Assembly: GCA_030998225.1 (NCBI GenBank)
Contig: JAPYXD010000680.1
Coordinates: forward strand, 18,550,501 to 18,614,500
Length of the DNA: 64,000 bases
Direction of reading: 5' to 3'
Origin: Diplolepis rosae
Lineage: Eukaryota > Arthropoda > Insecta > Hymenoptera > Diplolepididae
Below, piece by piece: positions 10,193-20,845 of this stretch. The position numbers and the translations under genes were made by a program. A model generated the notes under the pieces. That model did not search any database, was not told the origin of the DNA, and saw only the letters and a program-made list of their open reading frames with translations. Within the stretch, counting starts at the first letter, position 1. The number at the start of each line of letters is the position of its first letter.

Positions 10193-10412
10193 CTCTCTAA
10201 ATCTGAATCAGTCAAAATCTACTGATTATCAGTGAAATTTGACCGATTTGAATAGCTAAAAAGAGGTTACTGTGAATCAGTCAAATTTCACTGATTGGTT
10301 CAGTGAAGAGTAACTGATTTAACAGTGAAAAATATTTTTCCCACTCACGAATCAGTGAAAAGCAAATCACTGATTCAATCAGTGAAAATTTGACTGATTC
10401 AGATTTAGAGAG
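10193..10412 (+). mobile_element. CT-MITE copy 1 (220 bp)
   Basis: The ends are CTCTCTAAATCTGAATCA and its inverse TGATTCAGATTTAGAGAG. The flanking 2-bp duplication is TA (10191-10192 and 10413-10414). The interior is packed with AATCAGT/ACTGATT words in both directions, and a unique core ATAGCTAAAAAGAGGTTACTG gives it orientation. It has no coding capacity. Confidence 0.85.
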
Positions 10413-10533
10413 TAAAAATAATCAATAACAAAAATCAATTTTTCTACAAATAGGTGCCGTTTCGCTTCATTCCAAAATGTTGGAAAACGTATATCCCAAA
10501 CGAAAGCCAACGCGCTACTAATTAAAACTGTGT

Positions 10534-11198
10534 AAGGTAAAACCACCAATAGCCGGACGTCTTAGGAAATGTCATTCTATTTTTTGTATTAATCTTTCTA
10601 AATGTGATGCGGAATCAAGAATTGCCGCGATTATTTTTATGTATGTGTCCTCCCTACTATAACAAAAAGTACAGAGTTGTGTTAAATCTGAATAATCCAT
10701 TTTAATAATTCTCTTCATTAAATAATGCTCTGGAGCCAATTGCCAGACGAAAAAAGTGAATTGATCCAATAGCCGGACAGCGCTGCACCAATACTCGGAC
10801 AAGAGAATATTATAATTTGATTGATATGGATTTGATATTTTTTAAGCATAATAAACACTAGCAAATATTTACGGAAACATTTTTTAGGTCTACGCTTATA
10901 AAAAAAAACTAGTGAAAAGATTTTACAAATAGAATTGTTAATGAACTCCATTCTTTTGAGGTCTATTGAATAAGTTTAATTTATTTTGCCAATTTTTTTT
11001 CTGTGAACTTTGCTTTATATTTACATAATAAAATATTTGTTTAACACTTCTGCTTCTTCGTTTTTTTGCTGATTTTTTGTTTTATTCTTCTTTCTTTCTT
11101 TCCAAAGATTTTTTTTTGATCCTGCTCTTGATTTTCCTTTAACGTAGCTTCTCTTTTTTCTTGCTGTTCCTGTTTTTTCTTTAATGCAGCTTCTTTTT
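10534..11198 (-). mobile_element. Transposon 3' part, interrupted by Rep-A
   Basis: Read on the minus strand, the segment holds the last codons of a lysine-rich tail (separate entry), an AT-rich 3' region, and three related words of the CCGGCTATTGG type (near 10547, 10770 and 10792) that look like terminal or subterminal repeats. The upstream part resumes beyond Rep-A at 12571. A pogo/Tigger-like origin is possible but unproven. Confidence 0.4.
11041..11198 (-). pseudogene. Lys/Glu-rich protein tail, cut by Rep-A
   Basis: On the minus strand from the Rep-A edge the frame reads KEAALKKKQEQQEKREATLK and continues through a KKERRIKQ stretch to a stop after KKQKC. Beyond Rep-A, 12575-12640 in the same orientation reads KPEETEKKEATLKKKTRIER, with the same KEATLKK repeat. 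The two pieces fit one charged coiled-coil-like C-terminus. Such tails occur on pogo-like transposases, but no catalytic motif is left, so the family is inference. Confidence 0.4.
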
Positions 11199-12570
11199 AC
11201 ATCCTCATCATGGATGAGAAGGTATTGGTTTTATGTGAAAAATGACTTTCGAACTTTTCATCAAATCTTTACGTTTTGAGACCCCCTGAGTCAGAAAAAA
11301 CGGTTTTTACGAAAGTGTCTGTCTGTCCGTCTGTCTGTCTGTCTGTAGGTCGTGTGCGGCATAACTCTCGACAGAATTATCAGATTGAATTGAGCTTTGG
11401 CACACTTTATCGGAGCCGAAAAAGTAAGGACAATTTCGTTAACCAGCCACATCCAATCAAAATTAAGAGATTGAGCACTACTTTTGTGTTTTTGAAAATA
11501 ACTTTTTGAAAAAATCAAAAATTTCAATACTGGTTTTTGATAGTGCTCATAAATCTCTACAAATTATCCTCATAACATTTTTTGATTAAATCAAAATTAG
11601 AAATGTTACAGCATATTCAAATTCGAAAAAAGTCAATATCAAAATTCCATTTTCAAGTTAAATTATACGAGATACGAAAAAACGTTATGATACAATATTA
11701 TTTTTTACATAAAGACCTACAAATTTGAATTGTAACATTTTTTCATAAGATGCATATTTTTCTTATTAATTTAAAAAAAACCATTGAAAATCCAAAATTC
11801 AATTTTTTAACAATAATATGTGAAATACGAAAAAAACGTAAGAATACAAAGTTGTTCGTTTCAAAAAGATCTACAAATTTTGTCTCACACAGTTTCTGAT
11901 AAAAGATATATTTTTCGGTAAAATTCCAAAAAATACAATTAAAATTCAAAAATTCCATTTTTTAGACAAAATATGTGAGATACAAAAAAAACTTTTAGAT
12001 GGAAAATCGTTTGGCTAAATAAGGTCTACAAATTCTTATTAAGAAATTTCGAGACCGGATGTATATTTTATGTTTTGATTTTTAATATTAAAACAATTCG
12101 ATTTTTTTCACCAAAATATGTGAGATACGAAATAAGCGTTGTTCTGCAAAATCGTTTCCTTAAATAAAGTTTACGATTGTTTTTTCTCTTTGATATATTT
12201 GGAATAAAATAAATAAATTATTTTAATCATGTAATTTATTAAAAAGTTACTGAAATGCATACAGAAAATCGAGCGCGAAGCGCGAGCGTCATGATGAGAA
12301 TGTGTTCCTTAAGGCTGATTGAGCCTTAAGTAAATTTAATCTCCTGTCTCACTTAAATTCAAAAAGAAATAGAGTGACTTTGAGAAAATGTGTAATATTA
12401 TAGTAAAATTGGTTTGAGCTTCAGTATTAAATTATAAGAAATAAACTTAAATGTATGCGAAGAACACAAGACCGAGCACGTAGCGCGAGGTCCAGAAAGA
12501 ACGGAGCGCAACGATCGAATAGCTCTCCCTAGGCGCGCTCAAACTTGCGCGCGAAGCGGGCAGATTTTTT
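11199..12570 (+). repeat. Rep-A copy 2
   Basis: It has the same order of parts as copy 1: head ACATCCTCATCATGGATG, a longer CTGT run (11316-11345), four tandem units, the CTTAAGGCT hairpin, one GCGCGAAGCGCGA palindrome, then a shortened end GCGAAGCGGGCAGATTTTTT. It lies inside the lysine-rich transposase tail. The flanks are T-tracts, so a target duplication cannot be told from the tract. The two about 77-codon frames over the head are translations of the CTGT run. Confidence 0.8.
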
Positions 12571-12892
12571 CTCTTTCTATTCTTGTTTTTTTTTTTAGTG
12601 TAGCTTCTTTCTTCTCTGTCTCTTCCGGTTTCTTTCTCAAAAAGCAGTGCAATGTAACGCCAGACACGTGTTCGGTTATTAGGCAAAACGAATATTCATT
12701 GACCTAGTAAGCGGATTTAAAATATTTAATCAAAGGAAAATGTTTTTTAATTTTGAAAAATACTATGGTTTGTATAAAGCATTTGACTTTAGTGTAACGC
12801 GTATTAAAATGACAAATGAAGGTAAATGTAAATGTTATTTGCTTAACAAAGACAACGCGTCAGTTAGTTTATAGAGCGGATTTCGCTACATT
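12571..12892. other. Remainder of split transposon, then unrecognised DNA
   Basis: 12571-12690 on the minus strand continues the Lys/Glu-rich frame interrupted by Rep-A. A word TTCGGTTATTAGG near 12671 recalls the CCGGCTATTGG repeats at 10.5-10.8 kb. 12717-12892 gave nothing. Confidence 0.35.
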
Positions 12893-13875
12893 TCGACCAG
12901 CCTTGTGCTTCAGTAGAGAAATTTTTTTTTTTTGGCGAAATTTTAATTTTTAATTCAAGAAATTTTTCACTTTTTTAAAGTGTACGTTTCGAGGTTTGTA
13001 TACGCTACACCAAAATAGCGATAAGTGATTCATAAATCTATAATTTTGAGAAGAATTCATGGCTATTGGTGCTTTTACCTTAGCACTTTTTTGTTTCAGT
13101 CGACCTGGGATGCTAAAATCATGGTCATATTTTGGCTCCAACTTTCCGACAAGGTCACGTTCGAGGAAGACTATACCGCGAAATTTTTTTTTCGAACTTC
13201 TCGTATAAATATATTTTTTATCTTGAGGAATAAACGAACAACATGCAAAGAAAATCATTTTGATTAGTGATGGGAAATATCGACCAAATCGCGTATCGAT
13301 TAATATCGATATTTTTGGAAAAAGTATCGATAATATCGATATTTATCGATAACTTTCCCCTCTCTTCGCCATCCTAACCTGACTCAGTGCTCCTAATTCG
13401 TGCCCCTTTTACTCAACTGTGTTGACCAGGGATTTGCATTTTGAGAAATTCAAAATTTTGCCTCAGGAAAACCAGTTGTTTGGCTAGGTTTGGCGACAAA
13501 CGCGACCTTTTATCGGTGATAGTATTTCCTGCCGTTGAAATCCTAAGAATTTTTAGGCGCCATTCTTGTGAATTATAATGCGCGCCTAAAAATTCTTAGG
13601 ATTTCCAACGTGAAGTTCACTGCGCCTGGGAGAATTAATGCTTTGGAGAATCGATATACGGTCCAAAGTACACCCTACCACCAAATGCAACAAAATATCG
13701 ATATATATCGTTAAGAGAAAAGTGTATCGATTATCGTTGATACGATGGATAATCGATATGTATCGATATTTATCGATACTTTTCCCATTACTAATTTTGA
13801 TATCTTGTGCCATTCTGTAGAAAAGAAAATGTTGAATTTTGGCCCGAAAACCGAGTCACAAGGTGGAAGTGCCCC
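12893..13875 (-). mobile_element. T4 TTAA element, carrying an hAT MITE
   Basis: The right end is ACAAGGTGGAAGTGCCCC followed by TTAA (13876-13879). The left end is decayed (CCAGCCTTGTGCTTC near 12899). The interior matches the reversed copy at 46329-46772 (GTCGACCTGGGATGCTAAAA, TTTCCGACAAGGTCACG, GTGCCATTCTGTAG). The match is broken exactly by the hAT MITE at 13265-13793. The 102- and 80-codon frames here are not conserved as proteins between the two copies. Confidence 0.7.
13265..13793. mobile_element. hAT MITE with 8-bp target duplication
   Basis: The ends are TAGTGATGGGAAATATCGA and the inverse of TTTTCCCATTACTA. A perfect 8-bp duplication ATTTTGAT flanks it (13257-13264, 13794-13801). 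The T4 copy at 46 kb provides the uninterrupted equivalent. Both subterminal regions are filled with ATCGATA words. An inner inverted repeat, AATCCTAAGAATTTTTAGGC and its complement, lies around 13541-13605. It has no transposase. TIR and duplication length fit the hAT superfamily. Confidence 0.9.
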
Positions 13876-14045
13876 TTAAATGCAGAATTTTATAAGCTTC
13901 CTTGCTATAATAAGAAAAATATGAGTCGAGCATTATTAAAAATTAGCAACTGCTGAAACTATATAATAATAATTATTATATATAATTAGAATATAATATA
14001 AATTCCATCATTATCACTAACTGAAATAATTTTGTTTTTTTGCAG

Positions 14046-14400
14046 GTGAGTCCATCTTATATAGTTTTTCTCAAGATCTTCGTAAGTATAAAAAGTTTTT
14101 TAATGAAATATCCAACTGTTACAAATCGTTCGTGTTGAGTTCCTTGTCGATGAGAATTGCATTTCACGATTTAGTCACGTATTATCCGGTTATATTCGTC
14201 AAAAGCCACCAGCACGTGAGATTTATCATCAGCTGTTACATAATTCTTCTTTCACGAGGTCTGTTTCCATCGCGGGCGTTATTCTGCAACATCTGCGTCA
14301 AGATTTGTCAGTATGTGACGAGCGTGCAGTGCCACCATTCGCGAAGATAGATTTGCAGAATGATGAATTTCATGTAGCATCTATCACATCTTCTCAATAA
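14046..14400 (+). other. Possible exon or recursive splice point
   Basis: A strong 3' splice signal, TTTTGTTTTTTTGCAG, ends at 14045 and is followed at once by a 5' splice-like GTGAGT (14046-14051). That is the layout of a recursive splice site. Alternatively, a terminal exon begins here: the next 350 bp are GC-richer and end in TTCTCAATAAAC (14391-14402), a polyadenylation-type signal. No convincing protein was found. Confidence 0.3.
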
Positions 14401-14622
14401 ACTCCAATCTCCGACATATCTTTTTTCATAGCTTTCTATTAATTCTGCATCTTCTCAAAAAGTTATTCTCGATCTCAAACCGATAGAATTTTAGAAAAGA
14501 ATCTACTCGCCTATTCGATTGTCGCGCTTCGCGCTCGGTCTTGTATTCCTCACATAAATTTAAGTTTATTTCTTGTAATTTGATACTGAAGCTCGAGTCA
14601 ATTTTATAATATTGTAAATGTG

Positions 14623-15013
14623 CAGCCAGAAAAAAGTTTTTTGATTAAAAAAAAATTTCTATGAATCAAACAAATTTGTGCATTGCTATACGGTTAAAGA
14701 AAAGTTTCTTTTATTTAAATAAATTTCTTGATTTTTTTCTTTGTAATTCGAAAAATTTCTTTGTTCAAGGTAATAAAATTAAATAAATTAGTTCTTAAGT
14801 TATCGCCGGTATTGTGTTTGAATCAAATAAATAGTTTTTTAAATCGAATAAATAATTTTATAATAATTTCTTTCATTTAAAAAAGACTAGAGAGGTGATT
14901 TTTTTAAATCAAATAAATTTATATTTGTTCTAAAGGTGTTTTTACTTCGTATTGAAGACATGAAGATAAAAAGACGATTTCTTAAATTTAAATAAAACCA
15001 AATTCTAGGCCTG
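14623..15013. mobile_element. CAC-type MITE insert in Rep-A
   Basis: Rep-A sequence is interrupted between GTAAATGTG and AATTACATTTTCTC, which adjoin in the other Rep-A copies. The insert starts CAGCCAGAAAAAAG and ends CCTG. It is made of short ATCAAACAAATT / TTTGAATCAAATAAA words in both directions, like the palindromic MITE at 39406-39787. The terminal repeats are weak. Confidence 0.45.
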
Positions 15014-15788
15014 AATTACATTTTCTCTAAGTTACTAAATTTGTTTTTGATTTCAAATGAAGAAGGAAATTCAATTTACTTAAGGCTTTATTAGCCTTAA
15101 GGAACACATTCTCATCATGACACTCGCGCTTCGCGCTCAATTTTCTGTATACATTTCTGTAACTTTCTAATAATTTTCATGATTAAAAATTTTATTTTCT
15201 TCCAAATATCTCTAAAAGGAAAAACAATCGTAGACTTTAATTAAGCAAACGATTTTTTATTTTAACGCTTATTTTGTATCTCACATATTTTGCTTAAAAA
15301 ATGGAATTTGTTATTTTCCATAGTGTTTTTTTAAAACAAAGAGATAAAATACACACCTTATCAGAAAATGTCCTACAGAGAATTTTTAGACCTCATTTTA
15401 AAATTTGTAAATGTTATTGAAACGAACAATTTTGAAAACTTACGTTTTATTTCGTATTTTACATATTATTGTTAAAAAATTGAATTTTGAACTTTGCAAT
15501 AGTATTTTTTTAAATTAAAAATAAAAATGTATTTATAATATTCATCTCAAGGTCGCTCAATGCAAATCTGACCTCAACATTTTTATCTCATCACTCTTTT
15601 TAAAATTTCTGTAGATTCAGGGTTTTCAGAATACTTTGCGATACTGAGTTTTACCTAGACCGAAAGATTTAAACAATTTTTTTAAATTGAAACGAAAAAT
15701 ATAAATTTTATCAAAAACCGTGTCAGAAAAGATTTGTAGACCTCATTTGGGTAAATAATTTTCCATCTCAGCGTTTTTTCGTATCTCA

Positions 15789-16013
15789 GATGAAGAAAAA
15801 TGGATATTCAAGATCAATATCTAGATATTCAACTATATAAAAAGCTTATTATATATTCGGATTTAATATTTAAATATTCAGCTGTAATATCTAAGATATT
15901 CATATTAACCAATATATGTATTTTAGTTAGTAAAGCTGAATGTTCAGATGTTAAAACTGAATATATAAGATGCTTGTCATATTCACATAGTTGAATATAC
16001 ATTTTTCTCTGTG
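15789..16013. mobile_element. CAC-MITE with 2-bp CA duplication
   Basis: The insert lies within the Rep-A word GTATCTCACATATTTTG, which is whole in the other copies. The left flank ends CTCA and the right begins CACATATTTT, so the duplicated target is CA. The insert's outer ends are AGAAAAATGGATATTCA and the inverse of TGAATATACATTTTTCT. The interior is a set of short direct and inverted ATATTCA words. The 107- and 64-codon frames are spurious. Confidence 0.75.
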
Positions 16014-16439
16014 CACATATTTTGTTTAATAAATGAAATTTTTGAATTTTAATCGCGTTGTTTGAAATTGAAACAATAAACATACATTTCATCAAAAAAT
16101 TGTATACTATCAGACAAAATTTGTAGACCTTATTGAAACAATTTTGTATCATAACTTTTTTTTCGTATCTCGTATAATTTAAATGGAAAGTGGAATTTTT
16201 ATATTAACTTTTGTCAGGTTTTAATATACTGTACCTTTCCTAATTTTTGTTTGATCGAAAATTGTTATTCGAATAATTAGTACAGATTTATGAGCATGTC
16301 AGAAACCAATATTGCAATTTTTGATTTCTTCAAAAAAAAATTTCAAAAACACAAATAATTCTCTTATTTTCACAATTTTATTCGGATGAGGCTGGTTAAC
16401 GAACGTAAAAAACGAACGAATGTAAAAACGAAACAGGAA

Positions 16440-16550
16440 ACTGCTGGGTTTCGAACCCCGTCAAGTGCTGTCTTATCGGCGTCTTGTTAATCACACTATC
16501 CTGCGATGCAGAGACCATCTGGGGTTCGAATCCTGTCGTTTACAAGCTTT
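16440..16550. other. Two facing tRNA-like T-arm sequences
   Basis: The minus strand holds GGGGTTCGAAACCC (16448-16461) and the plus strand GGGGTTCGAATCC (16520-16532). Both fit the RNA polymerase III B-box consensus GGTTCGANNCC. I could not fold a full cloverleaf with acceptor and anticodon arms, so this is a tRNA-derived repeat or relic, not a tRNA gene. Confidence 0.3.
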
Positions 16551-18150
16551 AAAAAGTCTTTTTGCAGCATATTTAAACGGCAATAAGAAAACTGGTAAAT
16601 CTTATTTCAGATATTTACAAAATATCGATCTAAACTTTGGCTCTCATCTCCTCGGACTTTGCACGGGCATTAAAAGTTATAAAAGCTGGCTTTAAAAGAA
16701 CGATAGTAACGGGGGAAGTAAGTTTCAACATTCGCGTTTCCACGCACGAACCAAGAGCATCAGAAGTCGATCCAGATGTGAGATACGATCTTACCCTTCC
16801 CACGAGAACCAATGATTTTCCTTTCGCTTTCCTCCTATTTTCTTTCCTTTTTTCTGTATCGCTTGATCTTTGACTAGATTCTACTCGACATGGCGCGACA
16901 CAGCAATCTGAAAAATTACGATTTTATTCATGAAGCCTATCTACTTAGGTCGTTCCTGAAAAAGGAACTTGACAAGGAACCAGAGCGTTAGGACGATTCA
17001 ATCCCAATCCGATTTGAATTCCAACTGCCTTTATCGTGGCAGCTTCTAGTTATTTTTCACGAAAAAACGATTTTCCCTCAAATATTTGATACAGTCATCA
17101 ACGATAGAAAAACTTGCATATCAAGCTTTGGTTTTGTTTTCAAAGGATTGATGAATCAAAGCTTTGGGTTTTTTCCATATTCTGTCTATAGCTTGTTTTT
17201 TTACTATATTAATTCATGAAGGTTAAAACGAAAATAGGTAAGGAAAAGTTGGCAAAAAATATTCCATTTTTTATTGACTTCTTTTTAGTAGTCAAACAAT
17301 TTAAATTATTTACTTTTTTAGGGTAATTTAGGGACGCTGAATCCAAAAATGGCCATTATTTTACTCAATCCATTCTTTTTTTTTCAATATTGCAAAAAAA
17401 TCGTTTTTTCAATATTCAGTACCATTTTGACAATTTTTATTTGATTACGTTTAAATTTTAGCACAATAGAGAAGATAAATAAATCTAAAAATTCAGTAAA
17501 TTTCATCAAAATTGGCCCAAAATTGTTTTTTGTAACAGCGCTTTGAATTTTGATAATTGCCGAATTTTGGCTAAAATATCGACCTTTGTTTGTTTAAACA
17601 TGATTTTCGAAGGGAATAACTTTATGAATATTTAATTTTGCGAGTGAAGAAAAAAAAACATGCCTAAATAGGAAAAGCGCCTCCACCGCTTATTGTAATT
17701 TTGCAACGGCTCCTAGATTCATAATTCATAAGCTCGTACGGAGAAAGGAAGTAATAGAAAAGAAAAAGAAATCACACGAGGCAGAAAGATACTTTTCAGG
17801 AAAAAGATTTTATTTGGTGCATTGTGTTTTGGTAATCACAATAACAATTTCGATTAAGGGGGTATGCAGGTCTTAGAGATAAAAAAAATAGAATAGAAAC
17901 AAAGTAGTCATTTCTTATGACTCCTTCATCTGAAATCAAAGAACTTAAAATATATCGTTAATGTAAGCCTTTCTCTTGAGATTGTAGAAAGGGTTTTTCA
18001 ATTATTTGATTACAATTCATTTTACATAACAAAAATGACAAAAAATTATTCCGGAAAACGTAATTTTTCTTTCAAGTTCTGCCAAAAATTAACGAGTCAA
18101 TTTATTTCAAAACCCTTTCTTCCATTTAAAAAAAAAGCTTATATCAACCC
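16551..18150. other. Unrecognised DNA
   Basis: There is a GC-richer patch at 16690-16880. A TTAAGGGGGTATGCAGG terminus-like word sits at 17855, with no partner found. No gene, RNA or bounded repeat was identified. Confidence 0.4.
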
Positions 18151-18154
18151 TTAA

Positions 18155-19453
18155 AGGGCCAAAATGGCATAAACGATACACCGGTTTTGAGGCCGCGTAA
18201 CTTATGCTATTCGTGACTGAAAAAATTGAGAGGGACATATTTGTGAAGTTCAAGACGTGCCCTTTCCAATGGTAAATACGAAATTGATCTAAAAAATTAT
18301 TAATTATAAAAATATTCAGTTTAAAAAAAAAGCGTGATTTTTTCGATCCTTTTTTTTTTGAAAGCGAGTTTTGAAAGGTTTCCCGGTATGTCAACGACCT
18401 GGAACATTTATAACCGGTGGAATAAATGTCTAAACTTTAAGAAGGTGTGGTTCAGAGATTAATTTTTTACTTTTGTCTTTACAAAATGGCACCCGAATTA
18501 CAAAATTTTCACGAATAAATTCAGGATTTTTTTTGTCAGAAAATACGAACAAACCAAGGAAATTACTAAGAATGAAAAGTTCTTAGAATCACTCAAAGAA
18601 TACGTCTGAATTTTTTCAAAACGTTTCGAGCAACTTTTCAATTTTGCAAATAGCATAACTTTTGCAAAATCAAAAAATTGCTTAAAACACCCCGAAAAAA
18701 TTTATATGTATTTTTTGACCAATTTTAAGAACTTTTTACTCTTGGTAATTTTCGCCATAAATCTATTTCTTTCAAGAAAAAAATTCTCAATAACCTCGAA
18801 AGTACGGCAGTATTGGGAATTTTTTTCTTGAAAGCAATAGACTTATAGCGAAAATTACCAAGAATAAAAAGTTCTTGAAATTGGTCAAAGAATACATACA
18901 AATTTTTTCGGGTTGATTTAAGCAATTTTTTTACTTTGAAAAAATTATGCTATTTCCAAAATTGAAAAGTTGCTCGAAACGTTTTGAAAAAATTCAGACA
19001 TATTCTTTGAGTGATTCTAAGAACTTTTCATTCTTAGTGATTTCCTTGGTTTGTTCGTATTTTCTGACAAAAAAAATCCTGAATTTATTCGTGAAAATTT
19101 TGTGATTCGGGCGCCATTTTGTAAAGACAAAAGTGAAAAATTAATCTCTGAACTACACCTTCTTAAAGTTCAGACATTTATTCCACCGGTTATAAATGTT
19201 CCAGGTCGTTGACATACTGGGAAACCTTTCAAAACTCGCTTTCAAAAAAAAAAAGATCGAAAAAATCGCGCTTTTTTTTTAAAAAAACTGAATATTTTTA
19301 TGATTAATAATTTTTTAGATCAATTTCGTATTTACCATTGGAAAGGGCACGTCTTGAACTTCACAAATATGTCCCTCTCAATTTTTTCAGTCGCGAATAG
19401 CATAAGTTACACGGCCTCAAAGACTGGTGCATCGTTTATGCCATTTTGGCCCT
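18155..19453. mobile_element. T8: 1.3-kb near-perfect palindrome flanked by TTAA
   Basis: The left end is TTAA (18151-18154) then AGGGCCAAAATGGCATAA. The right end is the inverse, then TTAA (19454-19457). The two arms of about 640 bp match along their length (AAGTTCAAGACGTGCCC, TGACGAAAAAAATCCTG-type words) around a centre near 18804. The whole element can fold into one hairpin. It is non-coding; the short frames are mirror shadows. The TTAA-AGGG end fits the TTAAAGGRR ends known from Kolobok-type (T2) MITEs. Confidence 0.85.
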
Positions 19454-19639
19454 TTAAGGGTTAAGGGCATGTGATATTTCCAAAATTAGAAAATTTTATT
19501 GATTTTAGGTTTCTACATGTTTATCTCCAAAGTACATGATATTTTGTTTTAAAAATTTGAGAAATGGTAGAGAAGATGAAAAAGAACAATTAATTGATAT
19601 ATATACAATTAATTAATATTTATAGTTACATAAACTGTT

Positions 19640-19955
19640 GAAAAATTTTAAAAAAATCGAATTTTTGAAAATCTTACTACAGAAGACTCTCTTATGTAAA
19701 TTGAATTTCCTTTTCCATTTGAAATCGAAAAAAAGTTTAATAACTTTGAGAAAATGTAATTCACATTTACAATATTACAAACCTGACTTGCGTTTCAGTA
19801 TAAAATTACAAACAATAAACTTGATTCTATACGAAGAATGTAAGACCGAGCGCAAAGCGCGAGATTTAAATGGAACGAAACACAAAGCGTTTAAGTTTAC
19901 GCGCGAAGCGTGCGATAGGAATGTGCCCGATAAGCGGGCATATTTTTTTCGAGTA
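19640..19955 (+). repeat. Rep-A 3' fragment
   Basis: It carries only the Rep-A tail: AACTTTGAGAAAATGTAATT, ACAATAAACTTG, GACCGAGCGCAAAGCGCGAG, then a terminal hairpin GCCCGATAAGCGGGC followed by a T-tract. The 107-codon frame at 19638-19961 is a translation of this repeat. Confidence 0.6.
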
Positions 19956-19959
19956 CAAT

Positions 19960-20841
19960 AATCAATAAAGAAAGCACTTTTAAATATCAGCTTTTCCTAT
20001 CGTGTAAAAAATAGTATTGGGACACGAACCAACTGCTTTCTAGGATAAATGTGATCGGTAAAGGGGTTGTTGTGGGGCGGAGGGGGTATGGAGCACGTAA
20101 AAGTTTAATGCCGAGCGTAAACCCGTCTGTAACAGGAAGGTTCGAAGGTAGAAGGGAGTTCAAACTGTAGCTGACATTCACCGAGACTCTCTTATTCGTG
20201 AATCGAACTACTTTTATCCCCCCCCCCCCTACCCTACCGAGCTTTTCAAATATTTTTTACTACCATTTGACGAAAGGTTGGCAGGTTCTATGCTTAAACT
20301 TGATTTTATGGCAGAGTTGAGATAGCTTTTTGAATTGGTTCACTTTACAGACAGAAAGCGATGAAAATTGTTCTAAATTCATTCTTCTCCCTGTGTTTTT
20401 GAATTAATACAATTATTTTCAACTTTCATGTGTGGAATAATGTCATTTGAAGCTTTCCATTATTGAAAATCGTTATTGGCACTTAATTTTTCTAAATGAC
20501 GTAACTATTTGATGTTTTCAATAAAGAAACTATTATAATTAATTTTTTCACAAGAATTCAACTATGTAATTAGTTTAATCAACCCTTTCGTTTACAATAT
20601 CGTGTGAGACTTGTCGTAACCCTGCTGGGAAATATTATTAGATTTGATAGAAAAGCACAGAAACACGATTAAGTTTCTAACAAATTTAATTAAATTTTTC
20701 TAGTAGGGATAGACATCAGGCCAAATATAAATTCCACTTGTTGGGAAAGAAGTTTCGAATAAGAATTATTTATTTTGCTCTTGTTCATTTAAAATTTTAA
20801 AGTTAAGAAATTCGAATTATTAACTAGTTTAGCTCAATACA
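19960..20841. other. Unrecognised DNA
   Basis: It includes a C12 tract at 20218-20229 and a G-rich patch at 20060-20090. No gene or bounded repeat was seen. Confidence 0.4.
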
Positions 20842-20845
20842 TTAA

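Larger units (their letters stand above)
14514..16404 (-). repeat. Rep-A copy 4 (reversed, head missing, two inserts)
   Basis: Read on the minus strand it carries the GAGCGCGAAGCGCGA palindromes (14520, 15120), the CTTAAGGCT-type hairpin (15081-15105), the tandem units and GGCTGGTTAACGAACG at 16391-16404, where the match stops. The head and CTGT run are missing. Inserts at 14623-15013 and 15789-16013 interrupt it, and 15545-15660 is shared with 5725-5850. Confidence 0.75.

Noticed and set aside
11276..11509. Frame with VCPSVCLSV repeat, and its antisense partner
   Set aside because: It arises from the CTGT run and is found only as part of the Rep-A head. It is not preserved at 2.9 kb.
16448..16532. 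tRNA gene on either strand
   Set aside because: Good T-arm/B-box sequences but no pairing acceptor, D or anticodon arms could be laid out.
17855..17871. TTAAGGGGGTATGCAGG as the left end of another TTAA element
   Set aside because: No inverse partner was found within reach, so it is mentioned only as an orphan terminus.
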